Below, one piece after another: positions 62,109 through 64,000 of a stretch of 64,000 nucleotides of DNA (position 1 is the first letter of the stretch; each line of letters begins with the position of its first letter). Under the pieces are notes generated by a model. It saw only the letters and a program-made list of their open reading frames with translations, was not told the origin of the DNA and ran no database searches. Origin of the DNA: Thioalkalivibrio sp. ALJ24 (GTDB lineage Bacteria > Pseudomonadota > Gammaproteobacteria > Ectothiorhodospirales > Ectothiorhodospiraceae); NCBI RefSeq assembly GCF_000377785.1, contig NZ_KB898724.1, forward strand, positions 248,001-312,000, read 5' to 3'. Both the position numbers and the translations under genes were made by a program.

Positions 62109-62681
62109 TCAGGCGGAGGCCCGCGGTTCGTCGCGCGGCCGTTCGATGGGCGAGGGTTCGGGTTCCGACCAGCCCCATTCGCTGATGTCGGTCTCCACCG
62201 GCACCATGTAGATGCAGTCCACGGGGCAGGGTTCGATGCACAGCTCGCAGCCGGTGCATTCTTCCTCGATGACGGTGTGCATCTGCTTGGCCGCGCCGAC
62301 GATCGCATCCACCGGGCAGGCCTGGATGCACAGGGTACAGCCGATGCACAGGTTCTCGTCGATCACCGCGACGGTCTTTTCCTGTTCCTCTTCCTCCAGC
62401 GGCTTGGGCTCGCGGTCGAGCAGATCGGCCAGGGCCTGAACCGTGGCCTGCCCGCCGGGCGGGCAGCGGTTGATGTCGGCCTCGCCGGCGGCGATGGCCT
62501 CGGCGTAGGGGCGGCAGCCGGGGTAGGAACACTGCCCGCACTGGGTCTGTGGCAGCAGCGCGTCGATCTGGTCCACCACCGGGTTGCTCTCCACGCGAAA
62601 GCGCTGCGCGGCGTAGCCCAGCACCAGGCCGAACAGGCCGGCCAGCGCGGTGATGGCGAGTATGGCGATCAGGATATCCAT
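62109..62681 (-). CDS. rnfB: Ion-translocating oxidoreductase complex subunit B
   Basis: 190-residue iron-sulfur subunit receiving electrons from ferredoxin. N-terminal anchor helix, then the [4Fe-4S] domain [20 protein letters not shown], with the fourth cysteine in NRCPPGG, and two ferredoxin-like clusters [16 protein letters not shown] and [17 protein letters not shown]-terminal tail of Pro/Glu/Arg. One base from the rnfA stop. Confidence 0.96.
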   Translation of the reverse strand: MDILIAILAITALAGLFGLVLGYAAQRFRVESNPVVDQIDALLPQTQCGQCSYPGCRPYAEAIAAGEADINRCPPGGQATVQALADLLDREPKPLEEEEQEKTVAVIDENLCIGCTLCIQACPVDAIVGAAKQMHTVIEEECTGCELCIEPCPVDCIYMVPVETDISEWGWSEPEPSPIERPRDEPRASA

Positions 62682-62682
62682 G

Positions 62683-63261
62683 TCAGGTGGTCACCAGCCC
62701 GGAGAAGCCCATGAAGCCCAGCGACATCAGGCCCGCGGTGACCATCGCGATCGCGCTGCCACGAAACGCCACTGGAACGTCGGCGACCGCGATGCGTTCG
62801 CGGATCGCCGAGAACAGGATCAGCACCAGCGAGAAGCCGACCGCCGCGCCAAAGCCGTACAGCGCCGACTCGACGAAGTTGTGCGCCTCCTGCACGTTCA
62901 GCAGGGCCACGCCCAGCACCGCGCAGTTGGTAGTGATCAGCGGCAGGAAGATCCCCAGCACGTTGTACAAAAGCGGCGAGGTCTTGCGCACCACCAGCTC
63001 GGTGAACTGGACCACGGCCGCGATCACCAGGATGAACGCGATGGTCCGCAGGTATTCGAGGTCCAGCGGGGCGAGGACGAATTCGTTGATGACATAGGAG
63101 GTCACCGCCGACAGCGTCAGCACGAAGGTCGTGGCCAGGCCCATGCCGGTGGCCGTCTCGACCTTGCGCGAGACCCCCATGAACGGACAGAGACCCAGGA
63201 ACTTCACCAGGACGAAGTTGTTCACCAGGATCGTGCTGATGAGGATCAGTACGTATTCCAA
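62683..63261 (-). CDS. rnfA: Ion-translocating oxidoreductase complex subunit A
   Basis: 192-residue membrane subunit with six helices. [20 protein letters not shown] and [20 protein letters not shown] carry the cysteines thought to bind an intramembrane [2Fe-2S] cluster with RnfE. The start is TTG at 63261, eight codons before the conserved LVNNFVL and fixed by GGGAG six bases upstream; no ATG or GTG is available. A weak promoter (TTGAGG, 19 bases, TACTAT on the minus strand) precedes it. Confidence 0.95.
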   Translation of the reverse strand: MEYVLILISTILVNNFVLVKFLGLCPFMGVSRKVETATGMGLATTFVLTLSAVTSYVINEFVLAPLDLEYLRTIAFILVIAAVVQFTELVVRKTSPLLYNVLGIFLPLITTNCAVLGVALLNVQEAHNFVESALYGFGAAVGFSLVLILFSAIRERIAVADVPVAFRGSAIAMVTAGLMSLGFMGFSGLVTT

Positions 63262-63368
63262 GTCGGCTCCCGCCCGTGATTTCCGAGTAAAAGAGTCAAC
63301 ATAGTATCGACCCCGGTGGATGGCACCTCAACCCTGCCCCGGCCACGGTCTTGCGCCGGGCTGCCGGT

Positions 63369-64000
63369 TCAGGTGGTGCTGCCCCAGTTGGCGGCCAGTT
63401 CGGCCAGGGTGGCGATCGGATGATCGCTGGCTGTGTCCGTCCCGGTCGCCGACCCGCCGGACGCCGGCAGGCATGCGGTTCGCAGCCAGCCCTGGCGCGC
63501 GGCATCCAGCTGACGGCTGTCCGGTGACAGGACCAGCACCTGTTCGGGCTCGAGGCCGCTCTCGGTTACCAGACGACCGAAGCTGCCGGCATCCCGCCGA
63601 CCGCCCATGCGGGTGTCGAAAAAGCCGGCCAGGCGGGCCTCGAAATTGCGGTCCGGGCCGCGCCGCAGCCATTCGCGCTGGGTCGTCACCGGTGTGGCGC
63701 CGAAGCTGTAGATCGCGATGCCGGCCCGCGCCAGCCGTGTCAGGGCGGCTACCGTGTCCGCGTCCAGCTCGGGGCGCAGGGCCCCCTGTTCCAGGATCTC
63801 GGTCCAGATCAGGCCTTCGAGCTGGCGCAGCGGGCTGATGTCCTGACCCGCGCGGATCCAGGCGTCGATGCGCACGCGCAGTTCGGCCTCGTCCATCTCG
63901 CGCCCGGCATAGGCCCGCAGGTCGGCCAGGGTGCGCCGCACCAGCGGGTCGTCCGCGCGCTGTTCCAGGAACGGGCCCAGCTCCTCGCGGGCGCGTGGTT
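63369..64000 (-). CDS. mtnC: Enolase-phosphatase E1 (partial, N-terminus outside window)
   Basis: Bifunctional enzyme of the methionine salvage pathway: enolises and dephosphorylates 2,3-diketo-5-methylthiopentyl-1-phosphate. The open frame runs from the window end, through EELGPFLEQRADDPLVRRTL, to the TGA at 63369. The HAD-type segments QLEGLIWTEILEQGALRPEL, AIYSFGATPVTTQREWLRR (motif II region with a Ser/Thr), FFDTRMGGRRDAGSFGRLV and VLVLSPDSRQLDAARQGWLR (motif IV) are present. The first aspartate motif lies outside the window. Divergence or a long gap separates it from rnfA (107 bases). Confidence 0.85.
   Translation of the reverse strand, partial: PRAREELGPFLEQRADDPLVRRTLADLRAYAGREMDEAELRVRIDAWIRAGQDISPLRQLEGLIWTEILEQGALRPELDADTVAALTRLARAGIAIYSFGATPVTTQREWLRRGPDRNFEARLAGFFDTRMGGRRDAGSFGRLVTESGLEPEQVLVLSPDSRQLDAARQGWLRTACLPASGGSATGTDTASDHPIATLAELAANWGSTT

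Overview
The window is GC-rich chromosomal DNA, densely packed with genes, from a Gammaproteobacterium. The gene orders say so: lptD-surA-pdxA-rsmA-apaG-apaH, mrdA-rodA-mltB-rlpA-dacA-ybeD-lipB-lipA, rnfABCDGE, and dksA-gluQ-cbrX-cbrA-cbrB. The strongly acidic proteins, a persulfide dioxygenase, a secreted DsrE-like protein and a split glycine dehydrogenase (gcvPB) fit a halophilic sulfur-oxidising member of the Chromatiales/Ectothiorhodospiraceae. That placement is inference, because there is no rRNA gene here. No tRNA, rRNA, CRISPR, prophage or intact insertion sequence was seen.

Layout. 0-6 kb: the end of gcvPB, a six-PAS diguanylate cyclase, and divergent zinc uptake genes (znuA / znuCB) with a Zur-like operator between them. 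6-8.6 kb, minus strand: lgt-thyA-hicB-like-folA. 8.7-11.2 kb: a YyaL-type protein and a rhodanese. 11.3-15.6 kb: a membrane-lipid locus (olsB, GT4 glycosyltransferase, PAP2 phosphatase, decayed DUF2339 gene, olsA) preceded by three PhoB-like half sites at exact 11-bp steps. 15.6-24.1 kb, minus strand: adk-lptD-surA-pdxA-rsmA, then glk-apaG-apaH. 24.3-33.2 kb: ppa, then the cell elongation block and lipoate genes, meeting lipA head-on. 34-38 kb, minus strand: two HDOD regulators, two unrecognised genes and a BolA-family gene, then a possible small RNA and the persulfide dioxygenase. 39-41.8 kb: ribH-nusB-thiL-pgpA. 41.8-50.5 kb: a signalling region with a metallo-beta-lactamase protein, a third HDOD protein, a GAF/HD-GYP protein, an HPP membrane protein, a 1,274-residue BTAD/STAND regulator with a decayed cyclase domain, and a secreted DsrE-like protein. 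50.5-57 kb, minus strand: dksA-gluQ-cbrX-cbrA-cbrB-thpR. 57-64 kb: a CbbY-like phosphatase, a REP-like palindrome pair, the full Rnf complex operon and a partial mtnC.

How the genes work together. Most of the window is housekeeping: envelope assembly, elongation-mode peptidoglycan synthesis, lipoate, riboflavin/thiamine and nucleotide metabolism. The most interesting accessory region is the 11.3-15.6 kb lipid locus. Its gene content and upstream site suggest that the cell replaces phospholipids with ornithine lipid and probably a glycolipid when phosphate runs short. The second is the concentration of second-messenger and regulatory proteins: GGDEF, HD-GYP, three HDOD proteins and a degenerate cyclase/STAND regulator. 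Where the obvious longest reading frame was not the real gene, starts were placed by ribosome-binding sites, family N-termini and stop/start overlaps.
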